Made by a program: the position numbers and the translations under genes. Positions 63,920 through 64,000 of a stretch of DNA of 64,000 bases are shown in pieces. The notes beneath the pieces were generated by a model. The model did no database searches. It saw nothing but the letters and a program-made list of their open reading frames with translations, and was not told the DNA's origin. The stretch is taken from the NCBI GenBank assembly GCA_922989275.2, contig OV277869.1:17879189-17943188 (forward strand), in the 5' to 3' direction. Source of the DNA: Gari tellinella. Its lineage: Eukaryota > Mollusca > Bivalvia > Cardiida > Psammobiidae. Position 1 is the stretch's first letter, and the number at the start of each line of letters is the position of its first letter.

Positions 63920-64000
63920 TACAGTAAAACCTCTTTATTACGGCTACTGTATTGTATAAATTATTAGGAGTTTTCAACAGGTGACTGCTTAAAGCAATGT
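63920..64000. mobile_element. Family D MITE, cut by the window end
   Basis: TACAGTAAAACCTCTTTATT and then GTGACTGCTTAAAGCAATGT, the left half of the element. Confidence 0.85.

Overview
This is eukaryotic genomic DNA, most likely from a bivalve mollusc. Genes are split by GT-AG introns, the base composition is AT-rich, the encoded domains are metazoan (ZU5, UPA-like and Death; a TRIM-like beta-propeller protein), and there is an extraordinary load of short palindromic transposon derivatives. The repeat style reminds me of dreissenid mussels (Dreissena), but that is recollection and not proof. I see no tRNA, rRNA, operon or CRISPR array.

Layout. 1-1000: the 3' end of an LTR-type retroelement carrying a TatD-like nuclease domain, followed by a 74-bp triplicate repeat, a polypurine tract and a probable LTR. 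1-21.9 kb: no host gene that I can support. It holds many MITEs, a degenerate ~160-bp tandem array (10.64-12.74 kb) whose first units point the other way, and a 940-bp TTAA-flanked long inverted repeat (14.49-15.43 kb). 21.98-51.67 kb, plus strand: one large gene of at least 18 coding exons, reconstructed by phase-compatible splice sites. It encodes an ~882-residue protein with an all-helical N-terminal half, ZU5-like beta regions, a UPA-like region and a C-terminal Death domain. Its introns are packed with MITEs, and one intron holds a decayed RTE-type LINE (46.96-47.95 kb). 53.87-56.61 kb, minus strand: a two-coding-exon gene for a 663-residue coiled-coil / beta-propeller protein of the TRIM/NHL type without RING or B-box. 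56.6-64 kb: again mostly MITEs and tandem repeats, with one possible isolated terminal exon (59.72-59.83 kb).

How the genes relate. The plus-strand ZU5-UPA-Death protein has the adaptor architecture of PIDD, UNC5 and ankyrin-type death signalling. The minus-strand gene resembles the propeller-bearing TRIM proteins expanded in molluscs. Both are plausible innate-immune or death-signalling genes, but nothing here shows that they work together.

The repeats fall into at least nine families. Most have TA or TTAA target sites. Several families with unrelated ends carry one of a few shared palindromic cores: a GATCAGACGCCG core, an AAAGCAGAA core, or hybrids of the two. This swapping of cores and ends is the most unusual feature of the window.
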